Assembly (NCBI RefSeq): GCF_040081925.1
Contig: NZ_JBEBMF010000001.1
Span: 992,001-1,056,000 of the forward strand
Origin: Mesorhizobium_K quangtriensis
Lineage (GTDB): Bacteria > Pseudomonadota > Alphaproteobacteria > Rhizobiales > Rhizobiaceae
DNA: 64,000 nt
Reading direction: 5' to 3'
Positions 18,600-27,599 of this stretch are shown here, piece by piece. Under the pieces are notes generated by a model that was given only the letters and a program-made list of their open reading frames with translations, ran no database searches and had not been told where the DNA came from. A program made the position numbers and the translations under genes. Every line of letters begins with the position of its first letter. The stretch's first letter is position 1.

Positions 18600-19229
18600 A
18601 TGAGCTACGGATTTCTGGATATTGCGATAACCCCCAGTGTGCGGGACGCCCAAGCAGAGATGGGCGTCGACCATCTCTGGCGCGACTTTGCAGGCGACAG
18701 GGCGTCCAACCGCTTCTCGCAAAGCGAGGCGGCGTTTATCGCAGCGCGCGACAGCTTCTACATGGCGTCCGTTTCGGAAACGGGCTGGCCCTATATGCAG
18801 CACAGAGGCGGTGCGCCCGGCTTTCTCAAGCTGGTGGACGACCGCACGCTGGCCTTTGCGGACTATCGCGGCAACAGGCAGTACATCAGCGTCGGCAACT
18901 TCGCGGCGAACGACCGTACCTGCCTGTTCCTGATGGATTATCCGAACCGCACCCGGCTGAAGATCTATGCGCATGTCGAGCGGCTGGCGCTCGATGCCGA
19001 GCCCGAACTGACGGCGCTCGTCAGCGACGCGGGCTACAAGGGGCGCGCCGAGAGAATATTCCGGCTGCGGTTGGAATCATTCGACTGGAACTGTGCGCAA
19101 CACATCACGCCGCGCTTTACCCAGCGTGAAGTGACTGAGGCGGTGCGCCCGTTGCACGAGCGCCTCGCCAGCCTTGAGGCGGAGAATGCCGAACTACGCG
19201 CCCGCCTTTCATCCACGACAGGCGGATGA
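18600..19229 (+). CDS. Pyridoxamine 5'-phosphate oxidase-like flavin-binding protein
   Basis: A 209-residue split-barrel FMN-binding protein. The conserved core runs from about residue 40 to 170 (FIAARDSFYMASVSETGWPYMQHRGG; LAFADYRGNRQYISVGNF; LFLMDYPNRTRLKIYAHVE). A short C-terminal coiled coil follows (LHERLASLEAENAELRARL), a typical appendage in this alphaproteobacterial subfamily. Members reduce or protect against small oxidants, or bind flavin or heme. No specific substrate can be assigned. ATG 18600 follows GGGGTG. It is transcribed divergently from the SAF-domain gene. Confidence 0.8.
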   Translation: MSYGFLDIAITPSVRDAQAEMGVDHLWRDFAGDRASNRFSQSEAAFIAARDSFYMASVSETGWPYMQHRGGAPGFLKLVDDRTLAFADYRGNRQYISVGNFAANDRTCLFLMDYPNRTRLKIYAHVERLALDAEPELTALVSDAGYKGRAERIFRLRLESFDWNCAQHITPRFTQREVTEAVRPLHERLASLEAENAELRARLSSTTGG

Positions 19230-19255
19230 GAGGCGCTCGCGATCGGAGTACCCGG

Positions 19256-20089
19256 TCAATGCGAAAGCAGAATCGGTAGCTTCAAATCCGAAAGCACGCC
19301 CTCGGTCGCTCCGCCGAGTACGAAGTCGCGCAGGCGCGAATGCCCGTATCCGCCCATCACCAGCAGGTCGGCGTGTTCGGCGGCGTATCGCTGCAAAGTC
19401 GCGGCGATCGGCCCGCTTTCGGCGCGGATCGTGTCGAACTTGGCCTTGAGGCCGGCATCGCGCAAGCTTTCGGCAAGCTTTTCGCCGGAGTCCTTGTCCT
19501 TCAGCGGCTTTTCGTCGGTGACAGTGACGATGCTGACCGAGGAGGCGCGCTCCAGGAGAAGGCGTGCATCGGCGACGGCGCGGGCCGCGACCCGGCTGCC
19601 GTCCCAGGCGATTGCGATTCGGTCGAGCTTTCCGAGTTTGGCCGCAACCGGCAGCAGCAGAGACGGCTTGCCGGAACCGAAGATGACGCCTTCGGCCACC
19701 ATACGCGTCCCCGCATTCTCGGGTTCCAGGCCGAGCAGCGCCAGATCGAAATAACGCGCCCGCTCGCCCGCCGCCTCGCCAAGCAGCGCTGGCGCGCTTC
19801 GAAGGACAGCGGTCTGCGTCGCAATCGATGCCGCGGCAGCCTTGGCTTTCACATCGACGAGCAGTTCCCCGGCGCGGTGCGCGCTGAGCTTGTGGGCGTC
19901 CTTGATCATTTCGCCGACATCGAGCAGCGCGCGCGACAGGGCGTTCGAGACTTGCGGAATTTCCACTTCCAGGGCCAGTGCGTTGAGTTCAGCACCGAGC
20001 AGCCTGGAGGCCGCCACCGCATTTGCGATCGACGTTTCTGACGCCGCGTCGGGGTAGGTAACGAGCGGCAGGAATGTCTTGAGTTTCAA
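19256..20089 (-). CDS. Tandem-domain universal stress protein
   Basis: A 277-residue protein made of two UspA-like domains. The second shows the ATP-binding pattern G-x2-G-x9-G (GGYGHSRLRDFVLGGATEG, close to the C-terminus); the first lacks a clear version. I start at the TTG at 20089 because GGAGGAGG lies seven bases before it; the longer frame would read through that ribosome site. Usp proteins are stress-induced nucleotide-binding proteins. It lies directly downstream of a single-domain Usp gene on the same strand, probably in one operon. Confidence 0.8.
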   Translation of the reverse strand: MKLKTFLPLVTYPDAASETSIANAVAASRLLGAELNALALEVEIPQVSNALSRALLDVGEMIKDAHKLSAHRAGELLVDVKAKAAAASIATQTAVLRSAPALLGEAAGERARYFDLALLGLEPENAGTRMVAEGVIFGSGKPSLLLPVAAKLGKLDRIAIAWDGSRVAARAVADARLLLERASSVSIVTVTDEKPLKDKDSGEKLAESLRDAGLKAKFDTIRAESGPIAATLQRYAAEHADLLVMGGYGHSRLRDFVLGGATEGVLSDLKLPILLSH

Positions 20090-20122
20090 AGCTGTGTCCT
20101 CCTCCAAAGGAATCCGCGAAGG

Positions 20123-20575
20123 TCAGGCGCGCACGACGAGCACGGGGACGCTGCTGTGGGCAAGTACCTCCGACGTCTGGCTGCCGAGCAGCAAGCGGCC
20201 CAGCCCGCGCCGGCCATGCGACGCCATGACGATCAGGCTGCACGCTTCCGTCTTCGCAACGTCGAGTATAGCCTCTGCCGGGCGCGCGTCAGCGACATGG
20301 ACCGTCGCTGCCTCGACGCCAAGCACCTGCGCCGCTTCCTTGACCTTGGCGAGCGTCCTGTCGGCGAATTCTTTCTGCCCTTCCTGATAGGAGGCGATAT
20401 CATCGGGACCGGGAACCCAGCCTGCGCCGGCTGCCGTGGCGCTGAACGGAAAGGGCTCCGTCACGGTCACGATCGTGACCTTGGCTCCAAGGCTCTTGGC
20501 CAGCGAAAGACCGTGATCCACGCCCTTCTGAGCGAGTTCCGACCCGTCGGTCGAAATCAGGATGTGCTTGTACAT
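20123..20575 (-). CDS. Universal stress protein (UspA family)
   Basis: A 150-residue single-domain UspA protein. The N-terminal strand carries ILISTDGSELAQKG, and the C-terminal ATP-binding loop is SHGRRGLGRLLLGSQTSEVL (G-x2-G-x9-G-S/T), followed by VPVLVVRA. ATG 20575 has an AGGAAG ribosome site. It sits 33 bases upstream of the tandem-domain Usp gene. Usp proteins support survival in stress or growth arrest; no specific trigger is visible. Confidence 0.88.
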   Translation of the reverse strand: MYKHILISTDGSELAQKGVDHGLSLAKSLGAKVTIVTVTEPFPFSATAAGAGWVPGPDDIASYQEGQKEFADRTLAKVKEAAQVLGVEAATVHVADARPAEAILDVAKTEACSLIVMASHGRRGLGRLLLGSQTSEVLAHSSVPVLVVRA

Positions 20576-20677
20576 TTGGGTCTTCCTTTCGTGCTGCCGA
20601 TGGTCTCTTAGCGAATTGTCGTCCGATTGCCACCGCGGTCCATGCCGATCCGCTGGCGACCGCGTTATCGTGACGGA

Positions 20678-21061
20678 TCATGGTTTCTCTACCCTGGCAA
20701 CCTGATAGGTATGCATCTTACCCCCTTCCTGCAGCGAGATATATTCGCCGATGACAAAACGTTCCTCGCCGAAGCGGAATCCGATCTCGTCATCCCGCTC
20801 GCCTTCCTCGTAGTCGACATACCATTGTCCGCCGGGCTTGCGGCGCAATCGACCGATACGGTCCGCGCCAGCGCCGAATTTGCGCACGCGGCAGAGTTCC
20901 TGGCGCCTTTTCCATTCGGTGGGGTCCAGCCTGGCGTCCTCCTGCAACGGAACGAGCAGGTCGTAGCCTGCCTCGCTGTCGCCGCCGGGGCGGCCTGCTT
21001 CCCGCGCCAGCAGGAGGCGGACATGCCGGAAGCTCGGGCCGAGATCGCCTGCTGTTGTCAT
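20678..21061 (-). CDS. Conserved hypothetical protein
   Basis: A 127-residue soluble protein, acidic and Arg/Glu-rich, with motifs such as SFRHVRLLLAREAGRPGGDSEAGYDLLVPL, PGGQWYVDYEEGERDDEIGFRFGEERFVIGEY and EGGKMHTYQVARV (no signal peptide or membrane segment). It resembles a small uncharacterised protein I associate with rhizobia; I cannot assign a function. ATG 21061 follows AGAGGA. It is divergent from the caspase-like gene and may share an operon with the downstream stress-protein genes. Confidence 0.65.
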   Translation of the reverse strand: MTTAGDLGPSFRHVRLLLAREAGRPGGDSEAGYDLLVPLQEDARLDPTEWKRRQELCRVRKFGAGADRIGRLRRKPGGQWYVDYEEGERDDEIGFRFGEERFVIGEYISLQEGGKMHTYQVARVEKP

Positions 21062-21208
21062 GATAGTATCCTCTCTTTATGCCACCCAATTTACGACTGC
21101 CGCCGCTAGAAAGCTTTGATCGAAATCAACACTGCCGGATGATGCTTGCCGCCGGCATGTTTTCGCCGGATTGTTGTCGCTTGCTTGGGGTGGGCAGGGT
21201 CTGGAAGG

Positions 21209-22315
21209 ATGGTCGCAGAAGGCGTTGCGGCAGTGCTGGCATGTGGGCGGCGGTTCGCGCCGGTCCTTTGTCTCGTGGCGCTGTCCCTGCAGGCTGGTGT
21301 CGCCGGCGCACAGGAGCCGCTGCGGGGCGTCGCGCTCGTGGTCGGCCTGTCGGATTACGAGAACCTGCCCGACCTGCCCAATCCCTCGGGCGATGCTCGC
21401 GCCGTGGACAATCTCCTGTCGGATCTCGGCTTTGACGTGGATTCCGTCATCGATCGCGACAGCAGGCAACTTTCCCGGGCGATCGAGCGGTTCGAGGAGG
21501 ACGCAGAAGGGGCCGATGTCGCTCTGATCTATTATGCGGGACATGGCGTCGAGGCGGGCGGCGAGAATTTCCTCGTTCCGACGGACGCAGCAATGCCGGC
21601 CAATGGACCGGCCTCCGACTTCATCGCGGTTGGTCCCCTGCTCGCAAAACTGCAGCAGAAGGCCAAGATCGTTATCCTCCTGCTCGACGCCTGCCGCACC
21701 AATCCCATTCCTGACGGTACGGTGGTGGCGACGGCTGAAGGCCAAGCGCCCGTCGCAGCCATTGGCCTCGGCCAGCCGCGCGGCGCGGTGTCCCTCAGGG
21801 GCGAGGGGCCGGAAACGCTCGGCGCAGTGCTGGGCTACGCCGCCGAGCCGGGCAAGGCGGCGCTCGATGGGCAGCCTGGAGCGCACAGTCCCTACGCGGA
21901 TGCGCTCCCGAAACATCTTTCGGCCGGCGGCTGTGAGTTCGGCGACGTCTATACGCGCGAAGTCGATCCCAACGCCTATGCGATATCCTCTTACAACGAG
22001 GGCAGGGCGCTCCTCTTCCTCGGACGCTATGACAACGACCTGCAAAGGTTCGAGGAGGCCAGGATCGCGCTGGCTGAGACGACGGACGTGATGAGCACGA
22101 CGCATAATCCGATACTCTGGGCGCGGGCGCGTTCCGTGCTCGGCGAGGTGCTGTTCGAAATCGGAACCCGAGCGAACGACCGTCAAGCGCTTGTCGATGC
22201 CCGCACAGCCTTCGACGATGCGCGCACGACATTCACGCGCAACGGCATGGGTGATTCAGGTCAGGGCTTCTGGGCCAAGCAGATTGCTGCGATCGACGCA
22301 CGGCTGGGCAAATGA
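21209..22315 (+). CDS. Exported caspase-like (peptidase C14) protein, rearranged C-terminus
   Basis: A 368-residue protein with a signal peptide (about residues 1-34, AGA cleavage site). Its caspase-fold domain carries the catalytic His in LIYYAGHGVE and the catalytic Cys in ILLLDACRTNP. Bacterial relatives usually continue after SPYADALPKHLSAGG with a long region and many TPR-like repeats. Here the frame jumps from GGCEFGDV straight to a short TPR-like tail (YNEGRALLFLGRYDNDLQRFEEARIALAET ... WARARSVLGEVLFEIGTR), as if the middle has been lost. I start at ATG 21209 because it gives the signal peptide; a TTG at 21146 is possible. The enzyme could process proteins in the periplasm. Confidence 0.7.
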   Translation: MVAEGVAAVLACGRRFAPVLCLVALSLQAGVAGAQEPLRGVALVVGLSDYENLPDLPNPSGDARAVDNLLSDLGFDVDSVIDRDSRQLSRAIERFEEDAEGADVALIYYAGHGVEAGGENFLVPTDAAMPANGPASDFIAVGPLLAKLQQKAKIVILLLDACRTNPIPDGTVVATAEGQAPVAAIGLGQPRGAVSLRGEGPETLGAVLGYAAEPGKAALDGQPGAHSPYADALPKHLSAGGCEFGDVYTREVDPNAYAISSYNEGRALLFLGRYDNDLQRFEEARIALAETTDVMSTTHNPILWARARSVLGEVLFEIGTRANDRQALVDARTAFDDARTTFTRNGMGDSGQGFWAKQIAAIDARLGK

Positions 22316-22349
22316 TTCGCCCAGCCTGTTGCGGCGGACCCGCCGTGCC

Positions 22350-23336
22350 TCACCACTTTTGGTGGACGTAGGGCTTGATGTCACTCTCGTAGATCGCGGC
22401 GATCTTCGCCATAGTGTCGGAGGAGAGCGCCGGCAGGGCGGCGGCCCCCGCGTTCGAGACGGCCTGCGCCGGGTTGCGGGCGCCCGGAATGGCGACTGTC
22501 ACCGCGTCGAACATGAGGATCCAGCGCAGCGCGAATTTCGCCATGGTCGTATCGCCCGGCACCAACGGACGGATTTTCTCGACCGCTGCAAGCCCGACTT
22601 CGTAGGGCACGCCCGAGAATGTCTCGCCGACATCGAACGCCTCGCCGTTGCGATTGAAAAGACGATGGTCCGTCTTCTCGAACTTGGTGTCCGCCTTGAA
22701 CTTTCCCGACAGCAATCCGCTCGCCAGCGGCACTCGGGCGATAATCGCGACCTTCTTCTTTTTCGCCTGCTCGAAGAACAGCGATGCCGGCCGCAGCCGG
22801 AAGGCGTTGAAGATGATCTGCACGGACTGCACGCCCGGATATTCGATCGCCTTCAGCGCTTCCTCCACCCGCTCGACGCTGACCCCGTAATTGCGAATCT
22901 TGCCCTGCTCGACCAGTCGGTCCAGACGCTCGAACACTTCCGGATGATAGTAGAGATCGGTCGGCGGGCAGTGCAGCTGAACGAGGTCCAGCGTATCGAC
23001 TTCGAGATTTTTCAGGCTTCGGTCCGTCCACGCCGACAGATTCTCGGCGCTGTAGCCCTCGACGGTCTGCTTGGGCAGGCGGCGTCCGGCCTTGGTGGCG
23101 ATATAGGGACGCTCGCCGCCGCGCCCCTTCATAACCTGCGCGATCAGCCTTTCCGAATGGCCGTCGCCATAGACGTCGGCGGTGTCTAGGAAGGTGACGC
23201 CGGTGTCGAGCGCGGCATGAAGTGCTGCGCGCGCCTCGTCGTCGTTCACCTCGCCCCAGGCCGAGCCGATGGCCCAGGCGCCGAAACCGATTTCGCTGAC
23301 TTTGCGGCCGGTGCGGCCGAACTCACGTGACTGCAT
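22350..23336 (-). CDS. Aldo/keto reductase
   Basis: A 328-residue (beta/alpha)8 NADPH-type oxidoreductase with the full tetrad: Asp51 and Tyr56 in FLDTADVYGDG, Lys82 in YIATKAG and His122 in LVQLHCPP. It reduces carbonyls of sugars or other aldehydes; the exact substrate is unknown. ATG 23336 follows CAGGAG. It has its own promoter (TTGTCA-N16-GATAAT) whose -35 lies inside a dyad shared with other catabolic genes in the window, so it is probably part of the sugar or hydroxy-acid regulon. Confidence 0.9.
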   Translation of the reverse strand: MQSREFGRTGRKVSEIGFGAWAIGSAWGEVNDDEARAALHAALDTGVTFLDTADVYGDGHSERLIAQVMKGRGGERPYIATKAGRRLPKQTVEGYSAENLSAWTDRSLKNLEVDTLDLVQLHCPPTDLYYHPEVFERLDRLVEQGKIRNYGVSVERVEEALKAIEYPGVQSVQIIFNAFRLRPASLFFEQAKKKKVAIIARVPLASGLLSGKFKADTKFEKTDHRLFNRNGEAFDVGETFSGVPYEVGLAAVEKIRPLVPGDTTMAKFALRWILMFDAVTVAIPGARNPAQAVSNAGAAALPALSSDTMAKIAAIYESDIKPYVHQKW

Positions 23337-23418
23337 GATTCATCTCCTGACACGAATGCGCCTTTTCGCCCTTTTTGCCGCGAAAGACCATCCGGCTTGA
23401 CTCGATGTCTGCCGTCGA

Positions 23419-23447
23419 ATTATCAGAGCAGATAGTTGTATGACAAC
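23419..23447 (-). promoter_or_regulatory. Promoter and FCD-GntR-type operator of the aldo/keto reductase gene
   Basis: On the minus strand, TTGTCA (23446-23441) and GATAAT (23424-23419) are 16 bases apart, a good sigma70-type promoter. The -35 box lies in the perfect dyad GTTGT-ATG-ACAAC (23435-23447), which fits the FCD-GntR operator form TNGTNNNACNA. A repressor bound there would block RNA polymerase. Related dyads occur at 27600, 33025 and 47000. Confidence 0.6.
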
Positions 23448-23530
23448 CCGGTAAGACGGCAAAAATGGATTTTGGGTTGATACTCGCGCTCCGCCTCCGT
23501 GGAAAAATGAAGGGGAGCCGTACTTCGCAC

Positions 23531-24289
23531 CTAACTGCCGGAACCGGTTCCCGCTGCGAGATCGCGCAAGTCTTCGAAACGGGTATAGGAACGCGACAGA
23601 TGCGTCCGCATCGTGCGCTGGGCGGTCGCAGCGTCACCCGCCTCGATGGCCGCAAGTATCCTGCGGTGTTCGTCGCGCATGCGTGCGAAATGTTTCTCGC
23701 GCGTCGTCTCGTCCATGCGGTCGAAGGACGCCCATTGGCGGGGCATCATCGCCGCGCCGAACGCGTCGAACAGGCGCGTGAAATAGGGATTGCCGGTGGC
23801 CGCCGCCACGGCGCGGTGGAACGCGAAATCCTCCTGCGCGCCGGTTTCGTTCGCGGCCAATGCCGTATCGATGGCCTTAAGCCTTGTATCCATCCGCGCG
23901 AGGTCGTCGGCCGTGCGGCGCTTCGCGGCAAGGCCGGCTGCCTCCGTCTCGATCCCGACCCGCAATTCGAGAGCCCGCAACACGTCCTCGATGGAGCCGA
24001 TATCGTTGGGCACGATGGAAAACGTCTTGGGAGGCGGATCCTTCGCAACGAAGGCGCCCAACCCTTGACGGGTGGTGATCAGGCCTCGGGCACGCAGCGC
24101 CGCAAGCGCCTCGCGAACTACCGTTCTGCTCACGCCGGTTGCCGCCACGATCTCCTGCTCGGTCGGCAGTCGTTGGCCGGGCGCGAGGTCGCCGGATTCG
24201 ATCTGCGCCATCAGCGTGTCGACAAGACCGCTGCGCAGATTGGGCGTCTGCTGGATGGCGTCGAAGAAAGGCGCGTCGCGCTCCGCCAT
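23531..24289 (-). CDS. FCD-family GntR transcriptional regulator
   Basis: A 252-residue FadR-subfamily regulator. The winged helix-turn-helix is at about residues 18-85 (GDLAPGQRLPTEQEIVAATGVSRTVVREALAALRARGLI), followed by an all-helical FCD ligand-binding domain (ELRVGIETEAAGLAA ... DFAFHRAVAAATGNPYFTRL ... HRRILAAIEAGD). FCD proteins sense small carboxylic acids, often with a bound metal. ATG 24289 follows GGGAGGAG. It is divergent from the beta-hydroxyacid dehydrogenase gene and is one of two candidates for binding the TTGTNNGAYAA dyads. Confidence 0.88.
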   Translation of the reverse strand: MAERDAPFFDAIQQTPNLRSGLVDTLMAQIESGDLAPGQRLPTEQEIVAATGVSRTVVREALAALRARGLITTRQGLGAFVAKDPPPKTFSIVPNDIGSIEDVLRALELRVGIETEAAGLAAKRRTADDLARMDTRLKAIDTALAANETGAQEDFAFHRAVAAATGNPYFTRLFDAFGAAMMPRQWASFDRMDETTREKHFARMRDEHRRILAAIEAGDAATAQRTMRTHLSRSYTRFEDLRDLAAGTGSGS

Positions 24290-24399
24290 GGGGTTCGTCG
24301 GCTCCTCCCGATTCGTTGGGGCAGAATCGCACCGACGCGAACCGCCTGCAACATTTCGCGGCGGCAGGCCGCTTTCGCCAACAGCTATGGGAGGAATGG

Positions 24400-25299
24400 A
24401 TGAAGGACAGGATCGGTTTTATTGGCCTGGGCAGCATGGGGTCCGGCATGGCGGCCAACCTGCTCGCCAAGGGCTGGCCCCTGACCGTCTGGGCACACCG
24501 CAGCCGCGACGCGCTTGCGCGTCTCGTGGCCGATGGAGCCGTCGAGGCCGAGACGCCGCGCGCTCTCGCCGAACAGTGCGACATCGTCATCCTCTGCGTC
24601 ACCGGATCGCCGCAGGTGGAATCCTTGGTCCGGGGGCCGGAGGGCCTTGCGTCGGCCAGCAAGCCGCTGACCATTGTCGATTGCTCGACCTCCAATCCCT
24701 CGTCCACGGTCCAGCTTGCCACCGAACTCAAGAAACAGGGCATCACCCTGATCGATGCACCGCTTGCCCGCACGCCGAAGGAGGCGGCGGAAGGCAAGCT
24801 CGATGTGATGATCGGCGGCGCAGCGGAGGATGTGGAGCGCGTCCGGCCCGTGCTGGAAGCCTTCTCCGCCCGCATCGTGCCCACCGGCCCTGTCGGCAGC
24901 GGACACACGATGAAACTCCTGAACAACTTCGTCTCGATGAGCTATTCCGCCGTCTATTCGGAGGCGCTCACGCTGGGCGTGAAGGCCGGGCTGACGCCGA
25001 AAGTCTTTCACAGCGTCATAAGTGGCAGCCGCATGGATTGCGGCTTCTACCAGGCGTTTTTCGATTTCGTCATCAACCGCAACGAGAACGCGCAGCGCTT
25101 CGCCATCGTCAACGCGCTTAAGGACATGACCTATCTGGCCTCCTTCGCGCAGTCGGCCGGCGTCGCCAATCCGGTTGGCGCTGTTGTGCGCAACGGATTC
25201 GCAACCGCCGTCGCGACGGGCCACGGCGAAAAGTTCGTGCCGGCCCTCTCCGACATCATCGCGGGGCTGAACGGCGTCTCGCTGACCGTGAAAGAATAA
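24400..25299 (+). CDS. Beta-hydroxyacid dehydrogenase (HIBADH family)
   Basis: A 299-residue NAD(P)-dependent dehydrogenase. The N-terminal GLGSMGSGMAANLL dinucleotide loop is at about residues 8-21, the substrate loop is LIDAPLARTPKEAAEG, and the catalytic Lys lies in GSGHTMKLLNNFVS near residue 171. The family includes 3-hydroxyisobutyrate, tartronate semialdehyde and L-threonate dehydrogenases; I cannot choose among them. ATG 24400 follows GGGAGG; the upstream in-frame codons are not plausible. It faces the GntR gene head-to-head, which suggests local regulation by it. Confidence 0.87.
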   Translation: MKDRIGFIGLGSMGSGMAANLLAKGWPLTVWAHRSRDALARLVADGAVEAETPRALAEQCDIVILCVTGSPQVESLVRGPEGLASASKPLTIVDCSTSNPSSTVQLATELKKQGITLIDAPLARTPKEAAEGKLDVMIGGAAEDVERVRPVLEAFSARIVPTGPVGSGHTMKLLNNFVSMSYSAVYSEALTLGVKAGLTPKVFHSVISGSRMDCGFYQAFFDFVINRNENAQRFAIVNALKDMTYLASFAQSAGVANPVGAVVRNGFATAVATGHGEKFVPALSDIIAGLNGVSLTVKE

Positions 25300-25321
25300 A
25301 TCGGGCTTACCGCCGCATCAT

Positions 25322-26089
25322 CTATCGCTTCGCCGCGCCGGCAGCTTTCCTGCCGGCCTTCGCCTTGCCCTCCGGTGCTTCGAGGGTGTCCAGACCGACA
25401 CGCTTCGCCGCGCCAGTCAGGTGGTCCTGCATCGCGGCGCGCGCGGCTGCGGTATCGCTGGCCCTGATTGCCGCGAGGATGCTTTCATGTTCGCCGATGG
25501 TGATGCGCGCCATGTCGTCCGATCCCTGCCGGTTGCCGGCAGCCAGGATGGCTTCGCGGATGCGTTCCGCGATGAAAGTCATGAACTGGCCCATGTAGGC
25601 GTTGCGCGTTGCCTTGGAGACGGCGCGGTGGAACTCGAGATCGCTTTTCAGCCAGGCGACGCTGCCATAGGGAGCGTCGCGCATTGCCTTCAGCGCGTCA
25701 GTCATGGCCTTCAGGTCGGAGTCGGTCCTGCGCGCGGCCGCCAGCGACGCCGCCTGCACCTCCAGGATGCCGCGCAATTCGAAAAGGCTGCGGAAGGAGT
25801 CGGACTGCTGCAGCGATTCGAAATCAATGGTCAGGACCGTCGGGTTGCTGTCGTCGGCGACGAAAGCGCCGCGCCCCTGCTGCGACCAGATGCGGCCCTC
25901 GGAGCGCAGCCGCGCGATCGCCTCGCGCACCACGTTTCGGCTGACACCGAAGGTCGTGGCCAGCGCCTGTTCCGTCGGCAATTGGTCGCCAGGCTTCAGC
26001 CGTCCTTGCGCGATCTCGCGCGAGATCGAGCTCGCCACGAGCGTGGACAGATGCGGACCGCGATTGACCTTGTCCAGCTTGAGGTTCAT
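25322..26089 (-). CDS. FCD-family GntR transcriptional regulator (second)
   Basis: A 255-residue FadR-type regulator. The winged helix-turn-helix is near residues 15-80 (IAQGRLKPGDQLPTEQALATTFGVSRNVVREAIARLRSEG) and the FCD domain follows (FELRGILEVQAASLAA ... DLEFHRAVSKATRNAYMGQF ... HESILAAIRASDTAAARAAM). The C-terminal tail is Lys/Ala-rich. ATG 26089 matches the family start; the 16 residues upstream look non-conserved. It lies 13 bases downstream of the FAD dehydrogenase gene, so it is probably cotranscribed with it, and a TTGT-type dyad covers that promoter, consistent with autoregulation. Confidence 0.88.
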   Translation of the reverse strand: MNLKLDKVNRGPHLSTLVASSISREIAQGRLKPGDQLPTEQALATTFGVSRNVVREAIARLRSEGRIWSQQGRGAFVADDSNPTVLTIDFESLQQSDSFRSLFELRGILEVQAASLAAARRTDSDLKAMTDALKAMRDAPYGSVAWLKSDLEFHRAVSKATRNAYMGQFMTFIAERIREAILAAGNRQGSDDMARITIGEHESILAAIRASDTAAARAAMQDHLTGAAKRVGLDTLEAPEGKAKAGRKAAGAAKR

Positions 26090-26102
26090 TCCCGCCACCC
26101 GT

Positions 26103-27533
26103 CTACTCCGCCTTGCCTGGCAGCAATATACGCCCATCGCTGAGGATGTGTCGCGGGTCGAGCATCTGCTTCAGCTTGCCGGCGATGTCGAGCCCGACCG
26201 GGTCGGCGCGCTCGAGGAAGGCGTGCTGCTTGACGCGGCCGATTCCGTGCTCGGCGCTGATCGAACCGCCATGCCGATCCAGGGCGCCGAAGATCAGCGC
26301 CTCCGCTTCGTGGAACAGCCGGTCGACGGCGGTGGCTTCCATGCCTTCCGGGGGCACCACGTTCATGTGGATGTTGCCGTCGCCAACATGACCATAGGTC
26401 ACCGCGAGCGCGTCGGGCAGGCGGATATCGATGTCGGTCAGGGCGTCGCGCACGAAAGCCGCAAGCTTCGAGATAGGCACCGAAACGTCGGTACGCAGGT
26501 AACGTCCGCCGCGCCCCTGCATTTCCACCATCACTTCGCGGTACAACCAGAGCCGCTCGCCCTGTGCGCGGCTCGACGCGATGATACCGTCTCCGATCAG
26601 GTCGGAGGCGTCGGCGAAGAAGTCCTCCAGAATCTTCCGGAGATCGACGCGTCCGCCCGCGCCGGCTTCGATGAGCACGTAGACGGGATAAGGCTGCGAC
26701 AGCGGATCGCCCAGATCGGACCGCGCGTTCAACGAAATCTCGATGCCGCGCCGCAGGATGAGCTCGAAGGCGGTCAGCAGGTCGCTGCATTCGCGCCGCG
26801 CCCGCGCATAGAGCGCCATCGCATCCTCGATCGAGCGCAACCCTACCAGCGCGGTCTCGATCTGTGTCGGCTTTGGAAAAAGCTTCAGCGCAGCCGCCGT
26901 CACGACCCCAAGCGTGCCCTCGCTGCCGACAAACAACTGCTTGAGGTCGTAGCCGCGATTGTCCTTGCGCAGCGTCCTCAGGCCGTCCCAGATACGCCCG
27001 TCGGCGAGCACCACCTGCAAGCCGAGCACGAGATCGCGCGTCATGCCGTAGCGCAGCACGTTGAAGCCGCCGGCATTCGTCGCGACATTGCCGCCGATGC
27101 GGCAGCTTCCCTGTGCGCCGAAGGTGATCGGCAAGAGGCAGTTCGCCTCGTCAGCCGCCCGCTTGGCGTCCTCCAGGATGCAGCCCGCTTCTACCGTGAT
27201 CGCGTAGTCGATCGGATTGACAGACAGGATGCGGTTCATGCGTTCCAGCGAGAGAACCAGTTCGCGGCCATCCGTCGCGACAGCTGCGCCGACGAGGCCA
27301 GTCAGGCCGCCTTGCGGCACGACCGGGATGCGCTCGCGATGACAGAGCGCCATCAGCGCCGACACCTCCTCGACGCTGGAAGGTCGCGCCACCGCCAGCG
27401 GCCGCCCGAAATGGTCGCCCGACCAGTCGCGGCTGTAGCGCGCCAGGTCCTCGTCGCGGGTAAGAAGCGACCCCTCCGGCAGGAGCCCGGCCAGAAGGCC
27501 GAGCGGCTCCGTGGACAGAGGGGCGATATTCAT
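26103..27533 (-). CDS. FAD-linked 2-hydroxyacid dehydrogenase (GlcD/D-lactate type)
   Basis: A 476-residue VAO-fold flavoprotein. FAD-binding elements are VVPQGGLTGLVGAA, GAQGSCRIGGNVATNAGG and FVGSEGTLGVVTAA; the C-terminal substrate/metal part has VTYGHVGDGNIHMNVV and SAEHGIGRVK. Such enzymes oxidise D-lactate, glycolate or D-2-hydroxyglutarate. Because glyoxalase I is divergently encoded next door, D-lactate from methylglyoxal detoxification is a reasonable guess, although glyoxalase II is not in the window. ATG 27533 (MNIAPLSTEPLG) is the likely start. It is probably cotranscribed with the GntR regulator. Confidence 0.88.
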   Translation of the reverse strand: MNIAPLSTEPLGLLAGLLPEGSLLTRDEDLARYSRDWSGDHFGRPLAVARPSSVEEVSALMALCHRERIPVVPQGGLTGLVGAAVATDGRELVLSLERMNRILSVNPIDYAITVEAGCILEDAKRAADEANCLLPITFGAQGSCRIGGNVATNAGGFNVLRYGMTRDLVLGLQVVLADGRIWDGLRTLRKDNRGYDLKQLFVGSEGTLGVVTAAALKLFPKPTQIETALVGLRSIEDAMALYARARRECSDLLTAFELILRRGIEISLNARSDLGDPLSQPYPVYVLIEAGAGGRVDLRKILEDFFADASDLIGDGIIASSRAQGERLWLYREVMVEMQGRGGRYLRTDVSVPISKLAAFVRDALTDIDIRLPDALAVTYGHVGDGNIHMNVVPPEGMEATAVDRLFHEAEALIFGALDRHGGSISAEHGIGRVKQHAFLERADPVGLDIAGKLKQMLDPRHILSDGRILLPGKAE

Positions 27534-27599
27534 GCAATGCACTCCGCAAGACGCAGCGGGCTCAGACCGAATTCGCTGGACAGGCGTCGATCTTGTAGT

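Noticed and set aside
21209..22315. Caspase-like gene as part of a defence system (for example caspase-guided CRISPR or gasdermin)
   Set aside because: It has a signal peptide and no neighbouring gasdermin, Cas or toxin gene; a periplasmic protein is more likely.
22331..22345. CGGCGG/CCGCCG inverted repeat between the caspase-like and aldo/keto reductase genes
   Set aside because: Only a two-base loop and no T run on either strand; not convincing as a terminator.
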